In this document: positions 26,945 to 35,685 of the stretch, one piece after another
How positions within the stretch are numbered: position 1 is the first letter of the stretch
How the letters are laid out: each line of letters starts with the position of its first letter
DNA from: Meiothermus sp.
GTDB taxonomy: Bacteria; Deinococcota; Deinococci; Deinococcales; Thermaceae
Direction: 5' to 3'
Assembly (NCBI RefSeq): GCF_026004115.1
Contig: NZ_BPIM01000001.1
Span: forward strand, 3,018,501-3,082,500
DNA: 64,000 bases
The notes under the pieces: generated by a model
Databases searched by the model: none
Told to the model about the DNA's origin: nothing
Seen by the model: only the letters and a program-made list of their open reading frames with translations
Translations under genes and position numbers: made by a program

Positions 26945-27571
26945 CTACAACCCGATGGCCGCAAAAAGGCCATTGAGCAAACCGCTCAGGCCTGCCCGGA
27001 TGGCGGGTAGAATGCCACTCAGGTTCAAAACCAGAAAAATCAGGAAGAAGCCCACAAAGCCATAGCTCTGAAGCTGATCCATGAAGCGGCGAGCCTCGGC
27101 GCTGCCGATGGCATAGACCACCCTGGCACCATCCAGCGGTGGTACCGGGAACAAGAACACCGCCGCGTGGCCGACCATGAGGGAACCGGCTACCTGCATA
27201 CCCAGGGCGATGCTCGAGGTGGCCGGGCCCACCCCTTCCAAAAGCCTGCCAATGAGGATATAGAAAAAAGCTGCCATAAAAAACCCCAGCGGCCCCATCA
27301 GTGCGGTCTGGGCACCCTTGGGGCCAAAGAGCCGCCAGGGCACCAAGCGGGGAAACCCAAAGCCAATCAAGGCCAGGAAAATGAGCCCCAGGCCATCCAG
27401 GTGCACCCTGGGCTCCACCGTCAGAAAACCGTAGCGCCGGGGGTCGCCATCTTTGTAGCGGTCGGCCAGATATGCTTGAAACAGGTTGTGCACGACCAGG
27501 CCAAAAGCACCTGCTGCAAACGCAACCAGATAAGCCAGGGGGTCTCTACCAAGAAGTTCGAAGAAAAACAT
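26945..27571 (-). CDS. M50-like membrane protein lacking the catalytic motif
   Basis: Paralogue of the neighbouring protease, 208 residues with the same helix layout. The third-ligand motif is kept as FLFPVPPLDGAR, but where the active enzyme has HEWGH this protein has VVHNLFQAY: the first His remains, the catalytic Glu is Asn and the second His is Gln. It is therefore predicted to be proteolytically dead. Its stop codon abuts the ATG of the active paralogue, which suggests a heterodimer in which this subunit regulates or presents substrate (inference). Confidence 0.8.
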   Translation of the reverse strand: MFFFELLGRDPLAYLVAFAAGAFGLVVHNLFQAYLADRYKDGDPRRYGFLTVEPRVHLDGLGLIFLALIGFGFPRLVPWRLFGPKGAQTALMGPLGFFMAAFFYILIGRLLEGVGPATSSIALGMQVAGSLMVGHAAVFLFPVPPLDGARVVYAIGSAEARRFMDQLQSYGFVGFFLIFLVLNLSGILPAIRAGLSGLLNGLFAAIGL

Positions 27572-27625
27572 GTCGTTACCAGTTTACGGGTTTTAGGCCC
27601 AAAGATTGACTGTCCAGACCCAGTG

Positions 27626-28975
27626 GGGTGTGTCCTAGATTTAGGCAACTAGGCTGCAGTAGGGAAAGCGCCGTGTCGGACGGCGTGGAAAGGTGTGACG
27701 GGGCTGTAGGAGAAGAACCGCGAGCGGACCAGGGCCTTAGCGCTCGCTCCGGATTCGCTCCAGTGGGCCCCGGTGATCTTGAGTCTTTGGCCGATGACGT
27801 GCTTGTTGGCGCCTTCGATCTGACCTGAGCCGATGACCTCAATACCTTCCCGCTCGAAGCGGGGATAGTCGGTGTGGTCGAGGTGGGCCTGCTTTTGCAA
27901 GAAGCGGAGGGCTTGATGGGCCTCTGGGTTGATGGGCTGATCGCGGAGGTTGAGGTTGAGCCAGCGCTGGATACTTATCTCTCCCCGAAGCAGAGCCTGT
28001 CGCTGTTCTTGACGGTGAGCCTCGGAATAACCGAGTCCCGTCATCAGGGTGTCGAGGTAGGTGCTGGCGTGGTAGACATCCAAGATGTGTCGGTGAACCC
28101 CCAGTTCGCCAAAGAGTTCGGCGATCCAGGCCGCCCCGTCACTGAGGCCAATCAGGGAGTCGGATTGGCGAACGCCCGCATGGCGGAGCAGGCCATGCAC
28201 CTGGGGGGCGAACGCTGTGGCGGTGGTTAGGGCACTCACGTAGTACCGCTGGCTTGGGCAGCGCATCGGGTACACTACCGCACTTTTGACCTCCCGCCAC
28301 TCGATGCCGCCCTCCACCTGGGCCGCCACCAGACAGCCATCCACCTCCACACACCAGCGCCGGCCCCGTTCCCCCTCCCGCCCCCTCAAGGGCTGCTGCG
28401 CCAGTTGGGTTAGCCTTTCACGACTCAGCTCTTGCTCGTGCTGCTCCAGCCGAATCCCCAGCACCTGCAACGAACTCTTGCCCACCTTCACCCCCCACTC
28501 CCCCAACCACGCCTCAGCCTCTCGGTAGGACATCCGTAGGGTCGTCCCATGTATACGCCGGAGGCACTCCGGCAAGTAGCCGCTCTCATCCAGGCTCTCG
28601 TCGCGATACCCCTGGCCCTGATGACCACACCCGCAGCGATACCGATACCGCTGCACCTCCACCTCTCCCCACAGGCTCCCTACCTTCACCCGATGGCTTC
28701 GGCTACCCCTCAGCTCCTTCCCGCATCCTCCGCACGTTTTTTTTTGACCCCTTTGCCCTCTCCTCCGCTTCCTGTACCCCGCTCTCCCTTTTCCACCATC
28801 TCCTGCATCATCAGCCGCTGGATCTGTTTGCCAAACTCAATCACCAGCAACTCCTGCTCGGCTATACTCTTCCCCTCTCCCAGCCGCTCGTACTCATCCA
28901 CCAACTGATGCATCCGTTCCCGTATTTCGCTCATTCCAACAGTTTAGGCTGTTTGCCTATTTTTAGGACACACCC
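27626..28975 (-). mobile_element. ISKra4-family insertion sequence, complete
   Basis: A 1,350-bp element with terminal inverted repeats of about 23 bp beginning GGGTGTGTCCTA and ending in AGGCAA on both sides. It is bounded by a 9-bp direct duplication GACCCAGTG (27617-27625 and 28976-28984). The intact ends, duplication and transposase frames indicate a recent insertion. It separates the M50 pair from accC and disrupts no recognisable gene. Confidence 0.93.
27649..28934 (-). CDS. ISKra4-family transposase made by -1 frameshifting
   Basis: The first frame (28934 to 28710) gives 74 residues with helical N-terminal region; the second frame continues to 27649. They join at a run of nine A on the coding strand (plus-strand T9 at 28737-28745), where a -1 shift carries KKK into KTCGGCGKEL. 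This completes a zinc-finger-like CGGC...CGCG region that neither frame encodes alone. The catalytic domain shows DGCLVA, LSDGAAWI, LDVYHAS and the C-terminal Glu in GSGQIEGANK...GQRLK, typical of ISKra4. The A9 run is a classic slippery site, so the fused product of about 428 residues is probably the active enzyme. Confidence 0.88.
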
Positions 28976-29048
28976 GACCCAGTGGGTGGGGCGGGTGTTC
29001 GTAACCCACTGTTGTTGAAGACCATAGCCAGTGCGTCCAACAGGCCAC

Positions 29049-30392
29049 TCATTCCGACATACGGGTAGTCACAAAGTTGGTGTAAATGGCCCCCCGCTTG
29101 TAGAAGGCATTGTCCATGACCTTGAGATGGAAGGGCACGGTGGTCTTGACCCCAGGCCCCTCGATGACGGTCTCGGCTAGCGCCCGGCGCATCCGGGCAA
29201 TGGCCTCCTCCCGATTCTCGCCATGCACAATGAGTTTAGCCACCAGCGAGTCGTAGTTGGGCGGGATGCTGTAGCCAGCATACAGGTGGGAATCCACCCG
29301 CACACCGGTGCCGCCAGGGAAGTGCAGGGTTTCGATCTTGCCTATGCTGGGGCGGAAGTCCTTCTCGTAGTCCTCTGCATTCAGGCGACACTCGATGGCG
29401 TGACCCCTGAGCTGGATATCGCTTTGCTGCAGAGTAAAAGGCTCACCCGCAGCTATTTTTATCTGGAGCTTGACCAGATCGAGACCCGAAATCATCTCGG
29501 AGACACAGTGTTCGACCTGTATGCGGGTGTTCATCTCCATGAAGTAGAAATTACCGTCGGGATCTACGATAAACTCGAGCGTTCCCGCACCCTGGTAGTT
29601 GACATATTTGGCCAGGCGCACACCCGCTGCCAGAATCTCCTGGCGCAAGGACTCCTCGAGGCGGCTGGGCGCTTCCTCGATAAGCTTCTGATTGCGGCGC
29701 TGGATCGAGCAGTCGCGTTCGCCCACGTGCACCACATGGCCCTTCCCATCCCCCATTACCTGCACTTCCACATGCCGAAACAGTTCGATGTATTTCTCCA
29801 GGATGAGGGAAGGATCCGAGAAGTAGTTCTGGGCCTCGACCTGGGCCTGGGCAAAGGCAGTTTTCATCTCCTCGGAAGAACGCACTACTTTCTGGCCACG
29901 CCCTCCGCCCCCCGCGCTGGCTTTTAGCAGCACCGGGTAGCCGATCTTTTCTGCGGCTTCAAGGGCCTCTTCCACCGATTGCAAAACCCCCGTACCCGGA
30001 ACGGTGGGCACGTTGGATTTGGCGGCAATCTCCCGTCCCCCCGCTTTGGAGCCCAGGCTATGCATGGACTCCGGGGTAGGGCCGATGAAGACGATCCCGT
30101 GGTCGCGGCACATCTCGGCAAACTGAGGGTTTTCCGCCAGGAAACCATAGCCGGGGTGAATAGCTTCGGCCCCAGAGATAATCGCTGCAGACAATAAATT
30201 GGGAATATTTAGGTAGCTCTGGGCCGAAGGGGGCGGCCCAATGCAGATGGCCTCGTCGGCCAGCAAAACAGGCAGCGACTGGCTATCGGCTTCGCTGTGG
30301 GCCACCACCACCTTAATCCCCAACTCCCGCGCAGCCCGCAATACCCGCAGGGCAATCTCACCTCGGTTGGCAACCATTATTTTCTTAAACAT
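29049..30392 (-). CDS. accC: Biotin carboxylase subunit of acetyl-CoA carboxylase
   Basis: ATP-grasp enzyme of 447 residues that carboxylates biotin on AccB, the first step of fatty-acid synthesis. Motifs: MFKKIMVANRGEIALRVLRA, HPGYGFLAEN, the glycine-rich ATP loop KASAGGGGRGQ, HVEVQVMGD, ERDCSIQRRNQKLIEEAPS and the catalytic FYFMEMNTRIQVEH. It lies 53 bases downstream of accB on the same strand, the usual accBC order. Confidence 0.96.
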   Translation of the reverse strand: MFKKIMVANRGEIALRVLRAARELGIKVVVAHSEADSQSLPVLLADEAICIGPPPSAQSYLNIPNLLSAAIISGAEAIHPGYGFLAENPQFAEMCRDHGIVFIGPTPESMHSLGSKAGGREIAAKSNVPTVPGTGVLQSVEEALEAAEKIGYPVLLKASAGGGGRGQKVVRSSEEMKTAFAQAQVEAQNYFSDPSLILEKYIELFRHVEVQVMGDGKGHVVHVGERDCSIQRRNQKLIEEAPSRLEESLRQEILAAGVRLAKYVNYQGAGTLEFIVDPDGNFYFMEMNTRIQVEHCVSEMISGLDLVKLQIKIAAGEPFTLQQSDIQLRGHAIECRLNAEDYEKDFRPSIGKIETLHFPGGTGVRVDSHLYAGYSIPPNYDSLVAKLIVHGENREEAIARMRRALAETVIEGPGVKTTVPFHLKVMDNAFYKRGAIYTNFVTTRMSE

Positions 30393-30445
30393 AAAGGGCT
30401 CTCCAGACGCACTGGTAGCGCATTGCGGTAGTTAGCCATCAGCAC

Positions 30446-30967
30446 TTATGCCGGCTCGATCAAAAATAGGACTTGGCCGTACTCAATAGGCTCCCCATTG
30501 GCAACCAGAATTTTCCTCACCACACCTGATACTTCGCTTTCGATTTCGTTCATGAGCTTCATGGCCTCGATGATGCATAAAACCTGGCCTTTTTTAACGG
30601 TGTCCCCTTCCTTGACAAAGGGTTCAGCATCGGGGGAGGGCGCACGGTAAAACGTACCCACGATGGGCGCCTTGACTTCGATGTATTTGCTGGTGTCTTC
30701 CTTGGGCGTTTCGACCCTGGGAGCTGGCGTTGGGGCCGGTGCCGCCGCAGGGGTTGGGGCTGGGGTGGCAACCGGCGCATGGCTCACAGCTTGCGCTGCC
30801 GGAGCCACCGCTGGCGGCTGGATCACCACAGGCGCTGGGGCAGCCACATATTGCACCTCACCACCACGCTTGACGGTGAGTTTGTAATCGGGGGTCTCGA
30901 GGGTCAACTCGGACACCTCATGTTCTTGCAGGGCTTGGAGGATGGACTTCAGTTCCTTTGCGTTCAT
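30446..30967 (-). CDS. accB: Biotin carboxyl carrier protein of acetyl-CoA carboxylase
   Basis: Carrier protein of 173 residues. An N-terminal helical region is followed by an Ala/Pro-rich linker (about 45-90) and the biotinyl domain, with the biotin-accepting lysine in [13 protein letters not shown]. Upstream of accC in the same operon; efp lies 318 bases upstream on the same strand, a common Thermaceae order. Confidence 0.95.
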   Translation of the reverse strand: MNAKELKSILQALQEHEVSELTLETPDYKLTVKRGGEVQYVAAPAPVVIQPPAVAPAAQAVSHAPVATPAPTPAAAPAPTPAPRVETPKEDTSKYIEVKAPIVGTFYRAPSPDAEPFVKEGDTVKKGQVLCIIEAMKLMNEIESEVSGVVRKILVANGEPIEYGQVLFLIEPA

Positions 30968-31285
30968 GACTGCCTCCGAAACAGCACTGAGCTATAGCTT
31001 CATAGACTGCCTATAGAAGTATAAGCCCCAGAGGTTGGTTTTACTGATTGCAGGCAGGTATATATGGCCGTGCGCTCCAACAAAAAAATGCCCGCCGGCA
31101 AGGAAGGATTAAGGGCTTCAACTAAGCTATCTGGCCCTGGCTTGGCTTTCTATAGAGCCTGAACGGGCTGGTTTAGTCCAACATAACAGCAGTATGGCGT
31201 TTTTGGCCGTGCTAGGTACATAACAACGTGCTAAGCACGCCGCTATGGTTAAGAGTGCGATAAGAGTGCGGGTTCGAGACCCGAC
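30968..31285 (-). other. 318-base gap between efp and accB
   Basis: Read on the minus strand, the gap starts after the efp stop and contains a possible weak terminator near 31084-31103 (TGCC-GGCG-GGCA followed by seven T). The part next to accB is expected to contain its promoter. No gene is seen. The plus-strand motif GGGTTCGAGACCC near 31268 looks like a tRNA T-arm but no tRNA can be built around it. Confidence 0.4.
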
Positions 31286-31840
31286 TCAGGCACGACCGAG
31301 GTATTCCCCGGTACGGGTATCCACCCGAATAACCTGTTCATTTTCGACAAACAGCGGTACCTGCACCACTGCTCCAGTCTCGAGGGTAGCGGGTTTGGTA
31401 CCCCCCGAAACCGTATCTCCTCGCACTCCAGGGGGCGTATCGATAATTTTAAGCTCAACCGAAGCAGGCAAGGTAATGTCCAAAGGACGGCCGTTGTACA
31501 TGGCTCCCTGCACCGTCATGCCTTCTTTTAGGAACTTAGTGGCCTCGGAAATATCCCGTGAGACATGGAACTGCTCGTAGGTTTCCAGATCCATGAATAC
31601 CAGTTCATCCCCTTCCGGATAAAGGTACTGAAGATCTTTGGTCTCAACGTAGATGTCCTCGAGTTTCTCACCCGAGTTGAATGAGCGCTCTACGGTTGCG
31701 CCGGTCTCGAGGTTTTTGAACTTGGCGACCACTTTGGCGCCGCCCCGTCCAATTTTCTGGTGCTGATAGTCCACGCACTGCCAGAGTGCTCCATCCATCT
31801 TGACTTTAGTTCCATTCCGCAGGTCGGTAACGCTAATCAT
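31286..31840 (-). CDS. efp: Elongation factor P
   Basis: Translation factor of 184 residues that relieves ribosome stalling at consecutive prolines. Domain I has the modification-loop region HQKIGRGGAKVVAKFKN, with Arg at the tip (GRGG), followed by EYLYPEGD-like and the C-terminal OB domain LPASVELKIIDTPPGVRGDT. Arg rather than Lys at the tip is family variation linked to different modification systems. The ATG at 31840 is preceded by GAGGAGGG. Confidence 0.95.
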   Translation of the reverse strand: MISVTDLRNGTKVKMDGALWQCVDYQHQKIGRGGAKVVAKFKNLETGATVERSFNSGEKLEDIYVETKDLQYLYPEGDELVFMDLETYEQFHVSRDISEATKFLKEGMTVQGAMYNGRPLDITLPASVELKIIDTPPGVRGDTVSGGTKPATLETGAVVQVPLFVENEQVIRVDTRTGEYLGRA

Positions 31841-32088
31841 TTGCCCTCCTCGTACCCAAACCAAGAGTGTACAGGATGAAGCTAGCAAAGAAAAGGTGAA
31901 CCGACTTATAAGCATCCCATCACAGGGAAAAAGGCCATTCCTGAGTTAAGCTATCGCAGCGAGGCCGGATCGCTGGTATCACGCAGGGCATCCCCTAGTG
32001 GGAATTATCGCCTTCCCCACCATTACGCCTAACACGGTGATGTTTCCCAGGCCCAACAAGCCCCGCTGCGACACTATTCGTGTATCAG

Positions 32089-32532
32089 CTATCCCGCTGC
32101 GCCCCGAACGATCAGAACAGGCGTGGAGCAGTTGTGCAGCACTTTATCGGTGACGCTGCCCATCATCACGCGATCAATGCCTTTTCGTCCGTGAGTTGCC
32201 ATCACGACCAGATCATGTTCCTTGGCTGCCTCGAGAATGGCCGGCACGGGGTGTTCCTCGACAATTACCGCTCGGGTATGAACCCCCTTCGTTTCAGCTT
32301 TGGCTGAAATGCGGCTCAGAACTTTTTGGGCTTCAGCTTTATAGTCATTCATCAGCTTCTCGAAGTATTCGGGTGGCTGGGTGGCGTAATTCTGGAAGGG
32401 TTCGTACGGGCTTTCAATGGCATAAAGTATCGTCACCTCTCCCCCCGACAGTTTGGCTAGATCCAATCCTTGCTCTAGGGCACCCTGGCTAAACTCGCTG
32501 CCATCCGTGGGGATCAGGATTTTTTTGAACAT
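32089..32532 (-). CDS. Universal stress protein (UspA family)
   Basis: Cytoplasmic nucleotide-binding stress protein of 147 residues. The ATP-binding pattern is visible: ILIPTDGSEFSQ at the N-terminus and VVMATHGRKGIDRVMMGSV.DKVL.....PVLIV near the C-terminus. AGGAGG precedes the ATG. It is 127 bases downstream of phoU on the same strand; whether it belongs to that operon is not clear. About 250 bases upstream of the efp start side (31841-32088) hold no gene. Confidence 0.92.
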   Translation of the reverse strand: MFKKILIPTDGSEFSQGALEQGLDLAKLSGGEVTILYAIESPYEPFQNYATQPPEYFEKLMNDYKAEAQKVLSRISAKAETKGVHTRAVIVEEHPVPAILEAAKEHDLVVMATHGRKGIDRVMMGSVTDKVLHNCSTPVLIVRGAAG

Positions 32533-32658
32533 AAGAGCCTCCTTGGGGCGTATAGGTCAGTGCAGCACAGGGCTTTCGCTCTGGTCAATACCCTAAACCT
32601 GTACCCCAGGGGCTTGTGTCCCTCAAGAAAGATGCGCAGCCAACGGCAAGCCGGTTTT

Positions 32659-33327
32659 CTAAAATACGTCTTCGGGCTTTTTCTCCATTTTGCCGGTGAG
32701 CCAGTAAATAATGCGCTCCGAGATATTCTCGAGGTGATCCCCCAGGCGCTCGTAGCTACGGGCCACCCGGCCCAGGGTGAGGGCTTTGGTGATGGTGCGG
32801 GGGTCTTCCATCATGTAGGTCAAGAGTTCGCGCGAGACCTCCTCGTAGAGGCCATCAATCTCGTCGTCGCGGCGGAATATTTCTTTGGCAGCTTCAATGT
32901 CACGCTCGGCAATCGCCTTAGAAACCAGATCGAGCATCAGGGTCAGGCGGCGGCCCATATCAGGCAGGGTGATGTAGTTTTTGAGCGGGGGCTCTTTGGC
33001 CAGCACAATCACGTCTTCGGCCACGTGTGCGGCGTAGTCGGCGGCCCGCTCGAGGTCGGTCAGGGCTTTGATGATGGTAAAGGCAAAGCGCAAGTCCGAA
33101 GCCACCAACCCCTGGCGGGCCATAAGGGTGATGGTCTGGGCCTCGATTTCCAGCTCCAGGGCGTCCACCTCGGCATCCTGGGCAATAATTTCCTGGGCCA
33201 GCCGGGGGTCTTGATCGGCCAGCGCCTTGGCGCTTTTATCCACCATCTCGCGTACCAGCGAGATCATACGAATGGTCTGTTCGGTCAGGTGGTTCAGTTC
33301 ACGATCCAGGGTTTCGCGCATAGCCAT
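32659..33327 (-). CDS. phoU: Phosphate signalling/transport regulator PhoU
   Basis: All-helical regulator of 222 residues with two PhoU repeats (about 15-105 and 120-210), each with the metal-binding E/DxxxD signatures such as DLERAADYAAHVAEDV and YERLGDHLENISERI. PhoU damps the PhoR-PhoB system when phosphate is sufficient. It is the last gene of the apparent PhoB-PhoR-PhoU set, 16 bases after the kinase gene. GGAGG precedes the start. Confidence 0.94.
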   Translation of the reverse strand: MAMRETLDRELNHLTEQTIRMISLVREMVDKSAKALADQDPRLAQEIIAQDAEVDALELEIEAQTITLMARQGLVASDLRFAFTIIKALTDLERAADYAAHVAEDVIVLAKEPPLKNYITLPDMGRRLTLMLDLVSKAIAERDIEAAKEIFRRDDEIDGLYEEVSRELLTYMMEDPRTITKALTLGRVARSYERLGDHLENISERIIYWLTGKMEKKPEDVF

Positions 33328-33343
33328 ACTCCGTACCTCCAGT

Positions 33344-34303
33344 TTAAACAGGTGTTTGGGTTGTCAGACGATTATAGGCAGTACCGGTATGGAGGGGGAA
33401 TGTCAGGCCGAAAGCATTACCGTTCTCCAGGGCGCGTCCATAAGCGGTGCCGCCCCACCCCGCCGCCAGCCGCCGCACCAGGGCCAGCCCCAGGCCTGTG
33501 CCGCGCACATTGGCTGCATGTACCCCGCGCTGGCCGGCCTGGAAGAGCTTCTCAAACTCTTCCAGGGGCTGACCCTGATTGCGGACCTCGAGCCACACCC
33601 CATCGGCGTTTTGCCCGCTGACAACCACAATTTCAGCACCGGTTCCATACTTCAGGGCGTTATCCAGCAGGTTGAGCAGGGCCTGGTACACCGCGTCGGG
33701 GTTGGCCCGGATGGTATGGGGGGTTTGCCACTGAATCCAGGCCGACTTTTCGGCCAGTTGGGGGGCCAGGAAGCGCTCGAGGCGGCCTTGCAACTCTTCC
33801 AGGGCAAAGGTGCGTTCCTGCGAGGGGCGGCGGGTCAGGGGCAGGTCTTCCACCAGGCGCCGCAGGCGCTGGGTTTCCTGGTAGAGCATCTGCAAGGCTT
33901 CTTGTGCGTCCGGGCCTTTCAGGCCGCCTTGCAAGGCTTCCAGCAAGGAGAGCATCCCGGCCACGGGGGTGCGGAACTCGTGGGCCAGCATCCGGCTGGA
34001 CTCCTCGAGGGCCTCGACCCGGTTTTTTTCCTCGGTTTGATCCCACAAAAGCAGGATGCCGGGCACGGCTTTGACCCACACGGTACGATTACGGGTCTCG
34101 ATAATGTTCTCGCCTCCAATGCGGCAGAGCGCCTCGAGTTTGTGGTCGCGTAAGGCCAGCAGCAACGGGCGGCCCAGCACCCTGTCGCGTTCGACGCCCA
34201 GCAGCTCAGCTGCCACAGGGTTCAGATACAGCACCCGGTCTTCTGCAAAGACCATCACCCCTTCGCGGGCTGCTTCCCAGGCATCTTTCAAGAGGGTATC
34301 CAT
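33344..34303 (-). CDS. PhoR-type sensor histidine kinase
   Basis: Kinase of about 319 residues with no transmembrane segment. A PAS domain (about 5-95) precedes the dimerisation box with the phospho-acceptor His in MLAHEFRTPVAGM (about residue 111), the N box LLNLLDNALKYG and the G box GTGLGLALVRRLAAGWGG. Phosphate-type kinases are often membrane bound, so this soluble form must sense phosphate status through a partner such as PhoU (inference). A TTG start at 34360, three bases after the regulator stop, is possible and would add 19 residues. Confidence 0.88.
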   Translation of the reverse strand: MDTLLKDAWEAAREGVMVFAEDRVLYLNPVAAELLGVERDRVLGRPLLLALRDHKLEALCRIGGENIIETRNRTVWVKAVPGILLLWDQTEEKNRVEALEESSRMLAHEFRTPVAGMLSLLEALQGGLKGPDAQEALQMLYQETQRLRRLVEDLPLTRRPSQERTFALEELQGRLERFLAPQLAEKSAWIQWQTPHTIRANPDAVYQALLNLLDNALKYGTGAEIVVVSGQNADGVWLEVRNQGQPLEEFEKLFQAGQRGVHAANVRGTGLGLALVRRLAAGWGGTAYGRALENGNAFGLTFPLHTGTAYNRLTTQTPV

Positions 34304-34363
34304 GAGGCTAGGGGCTTGGTTGAGCCGGGCCGGGCCAGGGCTGGTTGCTGAGCATTCCAACCC

Positions 34364-35032
34364 TCACTCTCTGAAGCGGTACCCTACACCGCGCAGGGTT
34401 TCCAGGAAGCGGGGAGCCTTAGGGTCTTCACTCAATTTATCCCGTAGCTGCGCTACATGCTGATCTACGGTGCGGGCCGTACCCAAGAACTCCTGACCCC
34501 AGACCCGCTCCAGGAGTTCTTCGCGGGTGTAGACCCGGCCCGGGTGTCGGGCTAGAAAAGCCAGCAGTTCGAACTCCCGGCGGGTGAGCTCGAGGGCGTG
34601 TCCGTCCAGGAAAGCCTGATGCCGCTCCAGATCCAGGCTCAGCGCGCCTCGTTCCAGCCGCCCACTTTTACCCACACGGCGTAACAGGGCCTGCACCCGT
34701 GCAATAAGCTCGGGGGTAGAGAATGGTTTTGTCAGGTAATCATCAGCCCCACGGGTCAGTCCCTCTACCCGGTCTCCTTCGCTGGCCCTGGCCGTGAGCA
34801 TCAGCACCGGTAGGTTTTCGTAGCGCCCATCGCGGCGCAAGCGATCCAGGAGCCGCACCCCAGGCTCATCCGGAAGCATCCAGTCGAGGATGACCAGGTC
34901 GGCACCGGCGAGCTTCTCCCAGGCTTCGCCGGCGGTAGGCGCCTCCAGAACCTGATGCCCGGCCTTGGATAACGAAAGCCGCAACCCCATCCGGACAGAG
35001 GGTTCGTCCTCGACCAAGAGCAATTTCGACAT
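34364..35032 (-). CDS. PhoB-type (OmpR family) response regulator
   Basis: Two-domain regulator of 222 residues. The receiver domain (about 3-115) has the acidic pair in VEDEPS, the phospho-acceptor Asp in LVILDWMLPDEPG and the Lys in YLTKPF. The C-terminal winged helix (about 130-220) has LTRREFELLAFLARHPG and RTVDQHVAQLRDKL. Together with the kinase and phoU it forms a phosphate-control unit. The ATG at 35032 has TAAACT seven bases upstream, in leaderless style, and a Pho-box-like repeat just further upstream. Confidence 0.92.
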   Translation of the reverse strand: MSKLLLVEDEPSVRMGLRLSLSKAGHQVLEAPTAGEAWEKLAGADLVILDWMLPDEPGVRLLDRLRRDGRYENLPVLMLTARASEGDRVEGLTRGADDYLTKPFSTPELIARVQALLRRVGKSGRLERGALSLDLERHQAFLDGHALELTRREFELLAFLARHPGRVYTREELLERVWGQEFLGTARTVDQHVAQLRDKLSEDPKAPRFLETLRGVGYRFRE

Positions 35033-35054
35033 CTCTAATAGTTTAGTCTCACCC

Positions 35055-35071
35055 CTGTCAAGCAAATGTCA
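35055..35071 (+). promoter_or_regulatory. Pho-box-like direct repeat upstream of the PhoB-type gene
   Basis: CTGTCAAGCAAATGTCA holds two TGTCA units exactly 11 bases apart, the spacing of the classical PhoB box (CTGTCAT-N4-CTGTCAT). It starts 23 bases before the response regulator start, so the system may regulate itself. The downstream-facing strand also reads TTGACA, so part could be a -35 box. Confidence 0.5.
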
Positions 35072-35112
35072 TGCCAGGTACCCACAAGCCCACACCTGCA
35101 AAGGGTAACGCC

Positions 35113-35559
35113 CTACAACCCCCTGTACAACACCCAGGCAAGCAGGAACCCCCGCGTCGTCCAGGCCAGGGTTCGAATCCAGTTGGTCGTCACCAGCAGA
35201 GCATGGGCTTGGGCGTCAAAACCTGCGGCCAGTTTTGCATGCAGCGGCACCGATACCAGCATGGTGGTAAGCCAGATTACCCCCACCAAAGCCAGGCCCA
35301 ACCACCCCACCCAGACGGGCAGGCTCGAGGGCCACAAGGTCAGGATAGCAACGGCAGTGAGCAGCTCGAGCAGCATCAGGGGCCCGACCACCAGGGTAAT
35401 CAGGTTGGCGTGGGCGTTTTGGTAGCCGGCAAACTCCGCCGACCCGACCCTGTTAAAAAGCGGATAATGGACCACCTGCACCATCCAGATGAGCCCCACC
35501 AAAAACCAGGTAGCAGCGAAGTGCAGTACCAACACGACCTTGAACAGCCCGTCGGTCAT
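35113..35559 (-). CDS. Four-helix integral membrane protein of unknown function
   Basis: Membrane protein of 148 residues with four hydrophobic segments (about 8-30, 50-72, 80-105, 125-145). No catalytic motif is seen. The pattern resembles small DUF1772-like membrane proteins but I cannot confirm this. The ATG at 35559 is taken; a second in frame 18 bases upstream is possible. It is on the same strand as the two-component genes, upstream of them. Confidence 0.6.
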   Translation of the reverse strand: MTDGLFKVVLVLHFAATWFLVGLIWMVQVVHYPLFNRVGSAEFAGYQNAHANLITLVVGPLMLLELLTAVAILTLWPSSLPVWVGWLGLALVGVIWLTTMLVSVPLHAKLAAGFDAQAHALLVTTNWIRTLAWTTRGFLLAWVLYRGL

Positions 35560-35685
35560 GGTTGGTGCCTCATCCATTTGAGCTTATAGCCCAAACTGAT
35601 TAGTTGACTGTACATCACAGACCAAAGCTTTGCGGGTCTGCCGGTATGGTTCTCAGTGGGATGTTCGGGTAAGCTACGCCGTGGT

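Noticed and set aside
28737-28745. A9 run in the ISKra4 transposase taken as a sequencing error
   Set aside because: It is a known type of slippery site, the -1 shift restores a conserved zinc-finger region, and the element is otherwise intact.
31250-31300. tRNA-like T-arm (GGGTTCGAGACCC) after efp
   Set aside because: No acceptor stem, D-arm or anticodon arm can be built from the upstream bases, and part of the sequence is the end of efp on the other strand.
35160-35190. Second T-arm-like sequence GGTTCGAATCC
   Set aside because: It lies inside the coding region of a membrane protein and has no tRNA context.
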